A stretch of DNA of 64,000 nucleotides from Gemmatimonadota bacterium (GCA_041390105.1 JAWKQO010000001.1:1242001-1306000), one strand, 5' to 3'; positions 50,738-60,656 are shown, numbered from the stretch's first letter. Program-made: numbers and translations. Notes: generated by a model from the sequence alone, not told the origin.

Positions 50738-53377
50738 TCAGCCCCGCTGCAGGTCACGCCCTGCGTCGACCCGCAGCGCGCGCAGCACGGGAACGCTCGC
50801 CACCGTGGCGGACACCACCAGCACCCCGGATCCCGCTGCCAGCAGCGTGAGCGGATCGAGCGCCGGGACGGCGAAGGCCACGCTACCCAGCCAGCGCGAT
50901 ACGACCGAGGCCCCGACGGTGCCGAACCCGAGGCCAAGGCCCAGGAGTAGCGCCGCGTGGCGGCCCACCAACCGCACCACCCGCGAACCGTCCGCGCCCA
51001 GCGCCATGCGTAGGGCGATCTCTCCCCGACGCGCGGCCACCCACTGCTGCAGCACTCCGTAGATCCCTACGCCGGCCAGCGCCATAGCCAGTGCGGCGAA
51101 GGCGGCGATGAGCCAGGTGCCGAGTCTCCGCTCGCGCAGCGCCTGGGAAACCGCGTCCGAGAAGGTCTGCACAGACCAGATGGGAAGCTGATCGTCGAGC
51201 TCCGCCACGATGGCGCGCAGAGCGGGGAACGCCGCCACTTCCTCGCCACGCACCCGTATGAGCGTGACCATCCCCGCTCGCGGATCGGCGGAGAAGGGCA
51301 TCCAGAACTGCGGTTCGACCGCCTCGTCGGGACCGTCCTGCCGCGCGTCGGCGACGACACCGACGATCTGGCGCCGCGGCCCGGGTTGGTAGGGTCCTCC
51401 CACCTTGACCCAGGCGCCCAGCGCATCGTGCGGAGTTTGCCACCAGCGTCGAGTGAACGCCTCGTTGACCACGAGAATGGGGGCGTCGGCTCCGTCTGTT
51501 GCAGTGAACTCGCGCCCGGCGAGCAGCCGCGTGCCCAGCGTACGAAACGCACCGGCCTGAGCCACGTCGAAACGGCTGACCGGGACCTCGGACTCGGCCG
51601 GCTGAGGTCGCCCCTCGATCGACACCCACCAATCGCCGCAGTTTCCCCGCATGGGTGGGCACCCGACCGCAGCGGCGGACTCGACCCACGGCTGCGCCCC
51701 CAGGCGCTGAGTGAGTGCCTCGTAGAAGCGACGACGGGAAGCGGCGTCCGGATAGGCCGACGCAGGTAGGCGTAGCTCCAACTCCACCAAGCGACTCGTC
51801 TCGAACCCGGGGTCGGTCCGGCTTGCTTCGTGTAGGCTGCGCAGTAGCACGATCGCTGCGAAGGCCAGCACCAGGGTCAAAGACACCTGACCCACCACCA
51901 GAGCTCCCCGAAGCGTCTGCCCTGCGCGCCCCCCACCGGCCGTACGGTTGCCCTCGCGCAACGACCCCAACCGGTCCGGGCGTTGGGCGAAGACCGGCGC
52001 CAAGCTGGCCAAGAGACCGACCAGCAGGGTCACTCCCGTAGCGAACGCCAGCACGGGAATGTCCAGCCGGACATCGCGGATGCGTGGGAGCTCGATCGCC
52101 CCCCGCCGCACCAGCACGCCCAGGGCCAGTCGGGCCAGGATCACTCCCAGCGCGCCGCCCAGCCCCGCGACCACCAACGTCTCGGTGACCTGCTGCGCAG
52201 CCAGACGCCGTCGGCTCGCTCCGATCGCCGCGCGGATCTCCAACTCCTGCCTGCGCAGGAGCCCCCTGCTCAGGAGCAGGCTCGCGACGTTGGCACACGC
52301 CAGTGCCAACACCAGCGCCCCCGCGCCGAACAACAACCAGAGGGCTCGGTCGACGCCCCCCGTCACGGCTCGGGTGAGCTCGGTCAGGTGGGCGCGGTGC
52401 TCGTCTTCCGCCCCGGGGTCGCTCAGCGCCAGCGCCTCCAGCACGGCGTCGAGCTCGTCGGTGGCCTCCGCCAAAGTGACCTCGGGTCGCAGTCTTGCGA
52501 GGCCACGAATCGAACCGTGCCGCCCGCGATCCTCACTGTCCGTGAAGAAGAGGCCCAGGGGGAGATAGAACTCGATATCCGCATCCAGGAACTCGACTCC
52601 GGGCGGCAGGACACCGACCACCTCGTAGGTCTCCCCGTCCAGATCCAGGGATTGTCCGATGACAGCCGGATCGCCGCCGAGCGCCTTACGCCAGAACGCG
52701 TCCGCCAGCACCACCGTGCGCGCTGCTCCGCGGTGATCGTCCGCTGCCACGAACAGGCGCCCCTCGGCTGGCCTCCATCCGGTCAGCTCGAAGAAACCGT
52801 GGCCGACCATCCAGCCGTGCACGACCCGCGGTTCGCCACGTCCGCTGAGGGTGCTACTCACTCCGCGCACGTAGCCCGCGAGCTGTTCGAAGGCGTGCGC
52901 GTCCTCAGCAAAGTGCCGGAGATTGCCCCAGGTCACGCTGATCCCCACCGCCTCGCCCGCGGCCTCCGCCACCACGACCAGACGATCCGGGTCCGGATAC
53001 GGCAGGGGCCGGAGTCGGACTGCCCAGAGCAGGCTGAAGATGCTGGTGGTGGCCCCGATCCCCAGGGCCAGCGTCAGAAGCACCGTGGCGGAGAACGCGG
53101 GGTTGCGGCGGATGCCCCGCACGCCCAGGCGAACGTCGCGAGCCACCCCTTCCAACCCGCCGAGCTCCCACGCTTCGAGGGCCCGCCGGCGGGCCGCTGG
53201 TCGGTGGCCGAACCGTCGCGCGGCCTGCCGTCGCGCCTCTGTCGGATCGACGCCTTGGGAAATCAGTTCATCGGCGATGAGATCCAGATGTGCTTGCATC
53301 TCGTCATCGAGCTCACGGGCGATGGCATCCCGTCGGCCGACCGCGCGCAGCTTCGCCCACAATCCCCGCATCCTCAC
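50738..53377 (-). CDS. ADOP-family FtsX-like permease
   Basis: 879 residues. An N-terminal soluble helix region with ELDDEMQAHLDLIADELI (~22-40) and GLEGVARDVRLGVRGIRRNPAFSA leads into the layout TM - MacB-like periplasmic domain - three TM - periplasmic domain - three TM, the duplicated orphan permease (ADOP) pattern of Acidobacteria and relatives. No ATPase partner gene adjoins. GTG 53377 overlaps the padR stop (ATG 53371 possible). The pairing with a PadR regulator is characteristic of this family. Confidence 0.9.
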   Translation of the reverse strand: MRMRGLWAKLRAVGRRDAIARELDDEMQAHLDLIADELISQGVDPTEARRQAARRFGHRPAARRRALEAWELGGLEGVARDVRLGVRGIRRNPAFSATVLLTLALGIGATTSIFSLLWAVRLRPLPYPDPDRLVVVAEAAGEAVGISVTWGNLRHFAEDAHAFEQLAGYVRGVSSTLSGRGEPRVVHGWMVGHGFFELTGWRPAEGRLFVAADDHRGAARTVVLADAFWRKALGGDPAVIGQSLDLDGETYEVVGVLPPGVEFLDADIEFYLPLGLFFTDSEDRGRHGSIRGLARLRPEVTLAEATDELDAVLEALALSDPGAEDEHRAHLTELTRAVTGGVDRALWLLFGAGALVLALACANVASLLLSRGLLRRQELEIRAAIGASRRRLAAQQVTETLVVAGLGGALGVILARLALGVLVRRGAIELPRIRDVRLDIPVLAFATGVTLLVGLLASLAPVFAQRPDRLGSLREGNRTAGGGRAGQTLRGALVVGQVSLTLVLAFAAIVLLRSLHEASRTDPGFETSRLVELELRLPASAYPDAASRRRFYEALTQRLGAQPWVESAAAVGCPPMRGNCGDWWVSIEGRPQPAESEVPVSRFDVAQAGAFRTLGTRLLAGREFTATDGADAPILVVNEAFTRRWWQTPHDALGAWVKVGGPYQPGPRRQIVGVVADARQDGPDEAVEPQFWMPFSADPRAGMVTLIRVRGEEVAAFPALRAIVAELDDQLPIWSVQTFSDAVSQALRERRLGTWLIAAFAALAMALAGVGIYGVLQQWVAARRGEIALRMALGADGSRVVRLVGRHAALLLGLGLGFGTVGASVVSRWLGSVAFAVPALDPLTLLAAGSGVLVVSATVASVPVLRALRVDAGRDLQRG

Positions 53378-53727
53378 CTCCCGTCCGGCGCCAGCACCCT
53401 CCCCATCGCGTCAACGAAGCGTTCCCAACGAGAGGTGGCGTCGGTGTAGTGCTCCTGACCGGCGGAGGTCAGGCGGTAGTACTTGGCACGCCTGCCGTTG
53501 GGCGTGGTCCTCCAGGCGCTCCGCACCAGCCCCCGCTGCAGCAGCCGTTGCAGCGCCGGGTACAGCGAGCCGTTGTCCACCACGAACTCCCGCCCGGATT
53601 GTGCTTCCAGGAACTGCGAGATCCCGTAGGCGTGATTGGGGCCGTCCTGGAGACAACGGAGCACCAGCACTTCCAGGGTGCCCTGCAGGAACTCCAGCCT
53701 CTCCCGTGGATCGTCTACCGTAGACAT
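53374..53727 (-). CDS. PadR-family transcriptional regulator
   Basis: 117 residues from ATG 53727 (in-frame ATG 53736 possible). Winged-helix PadR: LQGTLEVLVLRCLQDGPNHAYGISQFL, DNGSLYPALQRLLQRGLV (recognition region) and RRAKYYRLTSAGQEHY (wing). Probably represses its own gene and the coupled ADOP permease. A TATATG at 53739-53734 could be a -10 whose start site coincides with ATG 53727, so the mRNA may be leaderless. Confidence 0.9.
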   Translation of the reverse strand: MSTVDDPRERLEFLQGTLEVLVLRCLQDGPNHAYGISQFLEAQSGREFVVDNGSLYPALQRLLQRGLVRSAWRTTPNGRRAKYYRLTSAGQEHYTDATSRWERFVDAMGRVLAPDGR

Positions 53728-53832
53728 TCTACCCATATAGTGGTGGACGAAGGCCGATGGGACAAGGACCGTTCGCGGACGCGTGACCAACGGGGGTGGA
53801 GCGCCACGGGCTGACTCACACCGCCAACGGAA

Positions 53833-53864
53833 GAGGCCCCGTCGCGCTTCCGCGACGGGGCCTC
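53833..53864 (-). terminator. hairpin terminator after the glycine-zipper lipoprotein
   Basis: GAGGCCCCGTCGCG-CTTC-CGCGACGGGGCCTC, a perfect 14-bp stem with a 4-nt loop, lies 25 nt after the lipoprotein stop. Only a short T-rich stretch follows on the minus strand. The gap to padR holds no gene. Confidence 0.7.
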
Positions 53865-53888
53865 GGTCTCGTGGGTGCCGCAGACCCG

Positions 53889-54773
53889 CTAGGACACAAG
53901 ACGGACGGGCCGGCGGAGCTCGATCTCCACGATGGCCCCCGCGGGCAGCTTCGCGTGACCGCCGCGTGTTCCAGCGGCAACCGCCGCCCCGGCTGCGGCT
54001 CCGACCACGGCGCCCTTCACGGCATCCTTCCCTTTGCCACCGAGAATGCGGCCGAGGATGGCGCCTGCAGCGGCTCCGCCAGCCACCTTCGCCGCCGACT
54101 CACCACCCGAATCCCGCGTGCCGCGCTCCATGGCTGCGGAAATCACCTCCGCGTCCAGGGGTAGCTCCACCCCGTCCACGAAGACCGCTTCGAAGCCGAT
54201 GCCCAGCGTGGCCGGCTCCTCTGCCGAGGGGCTGGGAGTGCTTTCCAGGACGCGCCCGCGCACCCGGGTCCCTGCAGCCAGCAGCACCAAGCCGTTCTCG
54301 CCCAACACGTCATCGGCAACCGTGGCCCAGAACACGTCACCGACCTGCTGGTGCTCGGTGCTGAGCTCGGTCTCCGTCTGGAGTCCGACGCGGGTGCCCG
54401 ATTCGATCTGCAGAACCGGTTCCTCCTCGAACTCCACCCGCGACCCTTCCGGATCGGTCGCGGTCAGGACCGGAGCCTCTTCGCGTGGTGCGTGGGTGGG
54501 CGTGCTCGACGGGGGAACCGTGCTGCGACGCACCGGCGGCGGCGGCGCGGGTTCACGGCGCTCCACGACCGGCTCCTCTTCGATCGCGGCCGCGTCGGGC
54601 TCGGTCGTCACTCCCTGTGCGAGGTCGCTGGCAGGGTCGGGCTCGTTCTGGACCGTCGCCACGACCGGCGCCTCGTCCTCCGCAGCCGCCGAACGCACTT
54701 CCCGGCCGCAGGCGGAGAGGACCAGCGCTCCCAGCAGCACCACCCCCATCGCGAAACGGCTCACCCTGATCAT
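53889..54773 (-). CDS. lipoprotein with glycine-zipper domain
   Basis: 294 residues. Start set by GGAGGT (54786-54781), which is seven nt from ATG 54773 but only one from the in-frame ATG 54779. Lipobox LSAC. An acidic/proline-rich disordered region (~25-105) is followed by a beta-rich part (TELSTEHQQVGDVFWATVAD, VLLAAGTRVRGRVLES) like secreted YMGG-type surface domains, and a glycine zipper (GGAAAGAILGRILGG, GAVVGAAAGAAVAAG; ~235-270). Likely an envelope protein of unknown role, divergent from the ABC exporter. Confidence 0.78.
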   Translation of the reverse strand: MIRVSRFAMGVVLLGALVLSACGREVRSAAAEDEAPVVATVQNEPDPASDLAQGVTTEPDAAAIEEEPVVERREPAPPPPVRRSTVPPSSTPTHAPREEAPVLTATDPEGSRVEFEEEPVLQIESGTRVGLQTETELSTEHQQVGDVFWATVADDVLGENGLVLLAAGTRVRGRVLESTPSPSAEEPATLGIGFEAVFVDGVELPLDAEVISAAMERGTRDSGGESAAKVAGGAAAGAILGRILGGKGKDAVKGAVVGAAAGAAVAAGTRGGHAKLPAGAIVEIELRRPVRLVS

Positions 54774-54876
54774 GCTCATGACCTCCGTTGAACCCCGCGT
54801 CGGACGCGGGTTATCGTTCGAATTCGCAGGACGGACCCACACACGCCCTTTTCCGGATACACCGCCTGCCCTCTCC

Positions 54877-56646
54877 ATGAGCCACCTCCGCTCTGTCCTC
54901 CCCTATTTCCGGCCCTACCGGGGTTCCCTGGCCGCCGGGTTGCTCCTCGTGGGGGTCGCCAACGCCTTCCAGACCGTCCAGCCCTGGCTGGTGAAGCTGG
55001 CGGTCGACGCCCTCTCGGCACCGGCCACGACACGCTCCGATCTGGCGCAACTGGCGGGCTTGCTGGTGCTCTCCGCCCTTCTGGGCGGAGCAGCCCGCTA
55101 TGGGATGCGCGAGCTCCTCAACGGCTTGTCCCGGCGCATGGAGTGTGACCTCCGCGACGATCTCTTCGATCACCTTCTCCGCCTGGACGCCTCCCAGTTT
55201 GGCAAATACCGGACCGGAGACCTGATGACGCGGGCGGCGCAGGATACGGGGGCAGTGCGAATGGCGGTGGGCCCGGCCGTAATGTACGCCGTAAACACCC
55301 TGGTCGGGTTCGCCTTCGGCCTCTCCCTCATGCTCTGGATCAGCCCACGACTGACCCTGTGGGCCCTGGTCCCGATGATCCTGCTGCCGATGGTCGTCCT
55401 CTTTTTCGGACGCATCATCCACCGCCGCTTCGAACGCATCCAAGAGCAATTGTCGACGCTATCGACGATGGTCCAGGAGAACCTGACCGGCGTCCGGATT
55501 GTGCGCGCCTATGTCCAGGAGGACTCGCAGGAGGCCCGCTTCGGTGAGCTGAATCGGGACTACATGAAGCGGAACGTGGATCTCGTGCGAGCGTCCGGCC
55601 TGTTCCATCCGCTGCTCGGCATGCTGGCCGGCATCGGCATGGTGGTGGTGCTGTGGGTGGGCGGGCTGGAGATCATGGCGAGTCGCATCACCATCGGGGA
55701 TTTCGTCGCCTTCGTGACCTACCTCGGTATGCTGATCTGGCCTTTGATCGCGCTGGGATGGGTCGTCAACCTCTTCCAGCGGGGCGCAGCCTCCATGGGA
55801 CGCCTGAACCTGATCTTCGCGCTGGAGCCCCGGATCCTTTCCCAGCCCGAGGCGGTTGCCCTCCCGGCGGATCCGCTCCGACTCGAGTTTCGGGACGTGA
55901 GCTTCCGCTATCCCGACACGGAGCGTCTGGTGCTGCGCGACCTCTCGTTCGAGGTCGAGCCCGGGATGCGGATCGCCGTCGTCGGGCCAACGGGATCGGG
56001 CAAGAGCACGCTGGTTTCCCTGATCCCCAGGCTCTACGACCCGACCGAAGGACAGATCCTGCTGAACGGCGTGCCCCTGGATCGCTTCGACCTCGCCGAC
56101 CTCCGCCGCTCGACGGGATTCGTGCCCCAGGATGCCTTTCTCTTCTCCAATACGATACGAGAGAACCTCGCGCTGGGTCTGGGAGGGGACCTCGAAGAGG
56201 ACTGGGAGCGGGTCCGCAACGCCGCCCGCACGGCGCAGCTCGAAGAGACCGTGCTCGAGTTCCCCCACGGGTACGATACGGAGCTGGGGGAGCGCGGGAT
56301 CAACCTGTCCGGCGGACAGAAGCAGCGAGCGACCCTGGCCAGGGCGCTCGCGCGGGACCCGCGCATCCTCGTGTTGGACGATGCCCTGAGCGCGGTGGAC
56401 ACCCATACCGAAGCGCAAATCCTGGGGGAGCTCCGCGAGGTGCTCGCGGGTCGGCTATCGTTCATCATCTCGCACCGCGTCTCGGCCGTGATGGACGCGG
56501 ACCTGATCCTGGTGCTGGACGACGGACGCATCGCCGAGCGCGGCACGCACGCCGACCTCCTGGCGCGCGGCGGTGTCTATGCGCGACTGCACCGACGTCA
56601 GCTCCTGGAGGAGAACCTGGAGGAATCCCTGGCGCCGACCGGCTAG
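54877..56646 (+). CDS. ABC-type exporter, fused permease-ATPase (MsbA/MdlB-like)
   Basis: 589 residues. Six helices in ~1-320, then an ATPase domain with Walker A GPTGSGKST near 370, Q-loop VPQDAFLF, signature LSGGQKQR near 478, Walker B ILVLDDALS and the switch His in IISHRVSA. Half-transporter that dimerises; could flip lipids or export drugs. MSHLRSVLPYFRPYRGSL start is standard. Monocistronic; no accessory gene indicates the substrate. Confidence 0.93.
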   Translation: MSHLRSVLPYFRPYRGSLAAGLLLVGVANAFQTVQPWLVKLAVDALSAPATTRSDLAQLAGLLVLSALLGGAARYGMRELLNGLSRRMECDLRDDLFDHLLRLDASQFGKYRTGDLMTRAAQDTGAVRMAVGPAVMYAVNTLVGFAFGLSLMLWISPRLTLWALVPMILLPMVVLFFGRIIHRRFERIQEQLSTLSTMVQENLTGVRIVRAYVQEDSQEARFGELNRDYMKRNVDLVRASGLFHPLLGMLAGIGMVVVLWVGGLEIMASRITIGDFVAFVTYLGMLIWPLIALGWVVNLFQRGAASMGRLNLIFALEPRILSQPEAVALPADPLRLEFRDVSFRYPDTERLVLRDLSFEVEPGMRIAVVGPTGSGKSTLVSLIPRLYDPTEGQILLNGVPLDRFDLADLRRSTGFVPQDAFLFSNTIRENLALGLGGDLEEDWERVRNAARTAQLEETVLEFPHGYDTELGERGINLSGGQKQRATLARALARDPRILVLDDALSAVDTHTEAQILGELREVLAGRLSFIISHRVSAVMDADLILVLDDGRIAERGTHADLLARGGVYARLHRRQLLEENLEESLAPTG

Positions 56647-56738
56647 GGAAGCTCTGCACACGTGGGGCACTTGGCGTGCGCATGGGCCGCGGCCCCGAAT
56701 CCGAAGCGGCACGGTCCGCTCCTTGGTCGGGAGATGTC

Positions 56739-57344
56739 CTAGCTGGGGCGGAACAGGCACCAGGTGTGGAGTTGATCGACGTCCGTCTCCGCCACGATCC
56801 GAAACCCGAGGCGCTCGTAGAACCGGACGTTGTCCGGAAGCTCCGTGCTCAGACAGACGCCCTGGTACCCTCCAGCGCTCGCCATCGAGAAGCTGCGCTC
56901 CAACAAGGTCCGACCGAGGCCCCTGCCCTGCCAGCCCGGCCGCACCCCGACCATGCCCACGAACAGATGTCGGGTCGGCGGCTCGGCGTGAGCGCTCGCT
57001 CGTTCGAAGCGCTGCATTCGTTCGAAGGCCGGTGCGTCGAGCGCCGCGCGCAGGCGCCCCAGCTCCGCCTCCGCTTCGGCGTGCGGCGGCGCGTCGGGCT
57101 CGCTGATCGTGATGGCCGCTCGGAGCGACTCCGCACCGGGCACGCCCAGGACGGGCCAGCCCCGAACCAGGCGGTGACCGACATAGTAGTCGATCAGCGC
57201 ACGGAGTCCCGGATCAGTGGGATGATCGGCCCCTTCCCCGAGAACGAATCGCATCACGGGATAGCCGCAGAACGCCTCCGCCAGTACGTCCACCACGGCG
57301 CTGCGATGGGAGAGGTCGAGACGTACAGTCTCTGGAGCGCTCAT
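56739..57344 (-). CDS. GNAT-family N-acetyltransferase
   Basis: 201 residues from ATG 57344. The acetyl-CoA loop is VGVRPGWQGRGLGRTLLERS, and the C-terminal CLSTELPDNVRFYERLGFRIV is the usual beta6-alpha4 element. The N-terminus VLAEAFCGYPVMRFVL is common in GNATs of the puromycin-acetyltransferase-like group. Substrate unknown. 38 nt after ccdA on the same strand. Confidence 0.88.
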   Translation of the reverse strand: MSAPETVRLDLSHRSAVVDVLAEAFCGYPVMRFVLGEGADHPTDPGLRALIDYYVGHRLVRGWPVLGVPGAESLRAAITISEPDAPPHAEAEAELGRLRAALDAPAFERMQRFERASAHAEPPTRHLFVGMVGVRPGWQGRGLGRTLLERSFSMASAGGYQGVCLSTELPDNVRFYERLGFRIVAETDVDQLHTWCLFRPS

Positions 57345-57382
57345 GGCCGCGTGGACCGCGGAGGGCGGATCGTCCCGCGCAC

Positions 57383-58111
57383 CTAGATCCGATCCAGCAG
57401 CCACGCGGGCGTCAGTCGCACCAGATAGCTGGAGAGCACGCTGAAGGTGCCGGTCACCAGCAGGAGCCCCAGCGCGACCAGCAGGGCCCCGGAGATCTTC
57501 TCCACCCAGCCCATCAGGCCACGGAAGCGGCCGAAGGCGACCAGGAAGCGATCGAGCGCCAGTGCGGCCAGCAGGAACGGTACGGCCAGGCCCAGGGAGT
57601 AGACGAGCAGCAGGCCGACACCTGACCAGAAGGTTTCGCTCGTCCCCGCGAGCGTGAGCACTCCGCCGAGCACCGGACCGATACAAGGGGTCCACCCCGC
57701 TCCGAAGGCGGCTCCCACGCCCAGCGTGCCGAGGTGACCGGCCGGCTTGTCCGCCAGATGCATCCTCTTTTCGCGCAGGAGCGGAGTAAGACGGAACACG
57801 CCCATCAGGTGGAGACCCAACAGGATCAGGAGGAGGCCGCCCAGCCGCGCCACCCATTCCTCGTACGCCCTGAAGAACTGACCGAGGAAGGACGCGCTGG
57901 CGCCCAGCAGGACGAACACCAACGTGAAGCCCGTCACGAACAGGAGCGAGTGCACCAGGGTGGCCTTGCGATCGACCCCGCCCTTCAGGTCTTCGAGGCT
58001 CATGCCGGTCACGAACGACAGGTAGCTGGGCACGAGGGGAAGCACGCAGGGGGAGAGAAAGGAAAGGACGCCGGCGGAAAAGGCGACGGCCACTCCGATG
58101 GACTCATTCAC
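57383..58111 (-). CDS. ccdA: CcdA-type thiol-disulfide membrane transporter
   Basis: Passes electrons from cytosolic thioredoxin across the inner membrane for cytochrome c maturation or disulfide repair. 242 residues, six helices, with the paired Cys in LSPCVLPLVPSY and GWTPCIGPVLGG. GTG 58111 overlaps the cls stop. No periplasmic thioredoxin or cytochrome c genes are adjacent. Confidence 0.93.
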   Translation of the reverse strand: MNESIGVAVAFSAGVLSFLSPCVLPLVPSYLSFVTGMSLEDLKGGVDRKATLVHSLLFVTGFTLVFVLLGASASFLGQFFRAYEEWVARLGGLLLILLGLHLMGVFRLTPLLREKRMHLADKPAGHLGTLGVGAAFGAGWTPCIGPVLGGVLTLAGTSETFWSGVGLLLVYSLGLAVPFLLAALALDRFLVAFGRFRGLMGWVEKISGALLVALGLLLVTGTFSVLSSYLVRLTPAWLLDRI

Positions 58112-59652
58112 GGTACCGACCTCCGACCCGCTTGGATCTCCTGACGCGCTCGGCGGGCCTGCAGGAGCGCGCGCAGGCCCGTGGTCACGCCGACCCAGCC
58201 CAGTAGCGCCGCCAACACCAGCCCGGCCACGTGGGGCCAGATCGTCGCGGCAACCGCCAGAATCACCAGTCCCAAGGCCGTTGTCATCAGCACCGTACGG
58301 TTCTCCCGGTCGAGTGTGCGTCGGCCGGCGATCGCGTCCAGCGTGGCGGAGCCGGCCCGCACCAGGCTGGCCAGGCCGGTGCCGCTTTGACCGGCCCCCA
58401 TGCGGCGGATGCGGTCGATCCGGTCCTGCAGCCCCTCGGGCTCGAGGGAGCTCGTGCGGGGCCGAAGCACCTGATCCATGGATGGATGCTGCGTGGTGGG
58501 TGGCCGCCGACCCGGTAGCACGATCTCGACGGCCGAGGCCAGATCCGCCAGGAAGAGCGCCTCAAGGGCCCGCGCCAGCTCCGGGTCCAGAATGCCCGCG
58601 TCGATCTCCCAGTTCCCGAGCAAGCTGGCGGCGTTCAGGTTGCTCGACCCGACCCGGCACCAGATTCCGTCGGCCACGGCCGTCTTGGCGTGGATCATGG
58701 GACCTTGCCACTCGAAGATCCGCACCCCGGACTCCAGGAGGGTTCGGTAGCCCGAGCGCACCAGACTGCCCACCCAGGGCCAGTTGTTGTGCGCCGGCAC
58801 CAGCACGCGCACATCCACACCGTCACGCGCGGCGGCCATCAATCCCTCGGCCACCGGTCGCGGCGTCACGAAGTAGGGGTCGGTGATCCAGATTCGCTCG
58901 CGCGCCGTGGCCGCGATCAACTGGACGGCCCGGTAGACGCGCGTGCGCCACGGCACCCCCTCGATCAGCCACACCGGGGTGGTTCCCGCCGCCGGAGCGG
59001 TCTCCGGCCTGGGGGCGAGGTCCTCGGGAACCGGTTCGCCCATGAGGGACCAGATCTGCCCGAAGGCGCCCGCCGCGGTGGCGGCAGCCGGCCCGCGCAT
59101 CTCGACACCCGTGTCGCGCCAGGGCGGGTCGTGCTCGGATCCGGCCCACTCCTGACCCACACAGAAGCCGCCGATGAACGCAACCTCTCCGTCCACGCAG
59201 ACAAGTTTGCGGTGGTCGCGCTGCAGCAATCCGAACGGGTCACCGAACGACGGGGGGTTGTAGGCGCGAACCTCCACGCCCGCTTGCTTGAACGGCTTCC
59301 AATAGCGGCGCGGCGTGGCCCAACACCCCATCCAGTCGTACAGAACGCGCACCTCGACGCCAGCCTGGGCTCGCTCGATCAAGGCGTCGCGGAACCGGCG
59401 ACCCACGGGGTCGTTGCGAAGGATGTAGTTCTCGAAGTGGATGAAGTGCTTCGCCTGACCGATCGCTTCCAGCCACAGGTCGAACGTCAAAGGGCCGTCG
59501 AACTGCAGACTGACACGGTTGCCCAGGGTCAGCCGGGCGCCCGTCGCTCGCGCCATCGCCCGCTCGATCGCTTCTCCGGGCGCACCATCGAGCACATGCG
59601 GGGACCGCAGCATCTCGTGCCGCTGGTCCTCGGCGAGGGGCTCATGAGGCAT
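58108..59652 (-). CDS. cardiolipin synthase-like phospholipase D protein
   Basis: 514 residues with two HKD motifs: DHRKLVCVDGEVAFIGG (~160) and MIHAKTAVADGIWCRVGSSNLN (~330), the catalytic pair for cardiolipin synthesis from phosphatidylglycerol. It lacks the N-terminal helices of most Cls enzymes and instead has a C-terminal pair (VLMTTALGLVILAVAA and VAGLVLAALLGWVGV, ~455-490). ATG 59652 has no evident Shine-Dalgarno. Between speB (29 nt upstream) and ccdA (overlapping). Confidence 0.9.
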   Translation of the reverse strand: MPHEPLAEDQRHEMLRSPHVLDGAPGEAIERAMARATGARLTLGNRVSLQFDGPLTFDLWLEAIGQAKHFIHFENYILRNDPVGRRFRDALIERAQAGVEVRVLYDWMGCWATPRRYWKPFKQAGVEVRAYNPPSFGDPFGLLQRDHRKLVCVDGEVAFIGGFCVGQEWAGSEHDPPWRDTGVEMRGPAAATAAGAFGQIWSLMGEPVPEDLAPRPETAPAAGTTPVWLIEGVPWRTRVYRAVQLIAATARERIWITDPYFVTPRPVAEGLMAAARDGVDVRVLVPAHNNWPWVGSLVRSGYRTLLESGVRIFEWQGPMIHAKTAVADGIWCRVGSSNLNAASLLGNWEIDAGILDPELARALEALFLADLASAVEIVLPGRRPPTTQHPSMDQVLRPRTSSLEPEGLQDRIDRIRRMGAGQSGTGLASLVRAGSATLDAIAGRRTLDRENRTVLMTTALGLVILAVAATIWPHVAGLVLAALLGWVGVTTGLRALLQARRARQEIQAGRRSVP

Positions 59653-59681
59653 GGCAAGGCGCCGGTCGGCGGCGGCGGACT

Positions 59682-60611
59682 TCAGAGGGCACGCATCTGC
59701 TCGTACCGGTACCCCAAGAACTTGTAGGCGAGCTTGGCGACGAGGAAGTCCGGCGCGTGTAGCCCGGGAATCGGGGCGAGCTCCACGATGTCGGCGGCCA
59801 GGACGGTGCGCTCCTGAAAGACGCGTCGTAGAAAACGCAACGTCCGATACCAATCGCCTCCGCCCGGCTCGGGGGTACCCGTGGACGGGACCAGGGAAGG
59901 ATCGAAGTAGTCGACGTCGAACGTGATGTACACCGGATCTCTCAGACGCTCCAAGGCCCGCTCCATCCAGTCGTCGTCGGCCCACATCTGGTCGGCGAAG
60001 ATCAAGTCGACCCCTTCGTGCGAACGGGCCACCTCCATTTCCTCCGAACTGACACCGCGAATGCCGACGGCGAGCACGTCGGCATGATCGAGCACGCGGG
60101 CCATCGCGGAAGCATGGCTCGCAGGGGAACCTTCGTACTGGGCCCGCAGGTCGGCGTGCGCGTCGAACTGGAGGACCTGGATGCGCCGGCCTGCGGCCCG
60201 GGCTACCGCCCGAATGGCCGGCGCCGAGATGGAGTGCTCGCCACCCAGCATCAAGAGGAACCGGTCACCGCAGGCTTCCCGCACACGGGCGTAGGCCTCC
60301 TCCAGCTCCTCCATGGCCGCCGCGGCGCCGGCTCGCGTCAGCTCCAACGCGGGAAGCGTATGCACGCCCATCACGCAGGGCTCGCAATCCAACTCCTGGT
60401 CGTAGGTCTCGATGTAGCGTGATGCCTCGACGATCGCCCGTGGCCCCTGACGCGTCCCTCCACCAAAGGACGTGGTGGACTCGTAGGGTACCGGCAGGAC
60501 CACGGCTGCTGCGCTGTCGAAGGCGGCCGCCCCCTCATCGAGGCCCAGGAAGCAGTGGGGCAGCTCCCAAGGCAGATCGTCCAGGCGCGCATCACCCAGG
60601 GGACCGTTCAC
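59682..60611 (-). CDS. speB: agmatinase
   Basis: Converts agmatine to putrescine and urea. 309 residues. Ureohydrolase manganese motifs: LGGEHS, DAHADLR and FDVDYFDPS, with STGTPEPGGG. The start is GTG 60611, which has GGGAGAGGGAG immediately upstream; an earlier GTG at 60653, six nt after the fur stop, lacks such a site. Completes the route begun by speA. Same-strand neighbours are fur upstream and cls downstream. Confidence 0.93.
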   Translation of the reverse strand: MNGPLGDARLDDLPWELPHCFLGLDEGAAAFDSAAAVVLPVPYESTTSFGGGTRQGPRAIVEASRYIETYDQELDCEPCVMGVHTLPALELTRAGAAAAMEELEEAYARVREACGDRFLLMLGGEHSISAPAIRAVARAAGRRIQVLQFDAHADLRAQYEGSPASHASAMARVLDHADVLAVGIRGVSSEEMEVARSHEGVDLIFADQMWADDDWMERALERLRDPVYITFDVDYFDPSLVPSTGTPEPGGGDWYRTLRFLRRVFQERTVLAADIVELAPIPGLHAPDFLVAKLAYKFLGYRYEQMRAL

Positions 60612-60656
60612 GCTCCCTCTCCCTTCCGCGTCGGTGGATCTCCGGTTGGGCACTCG

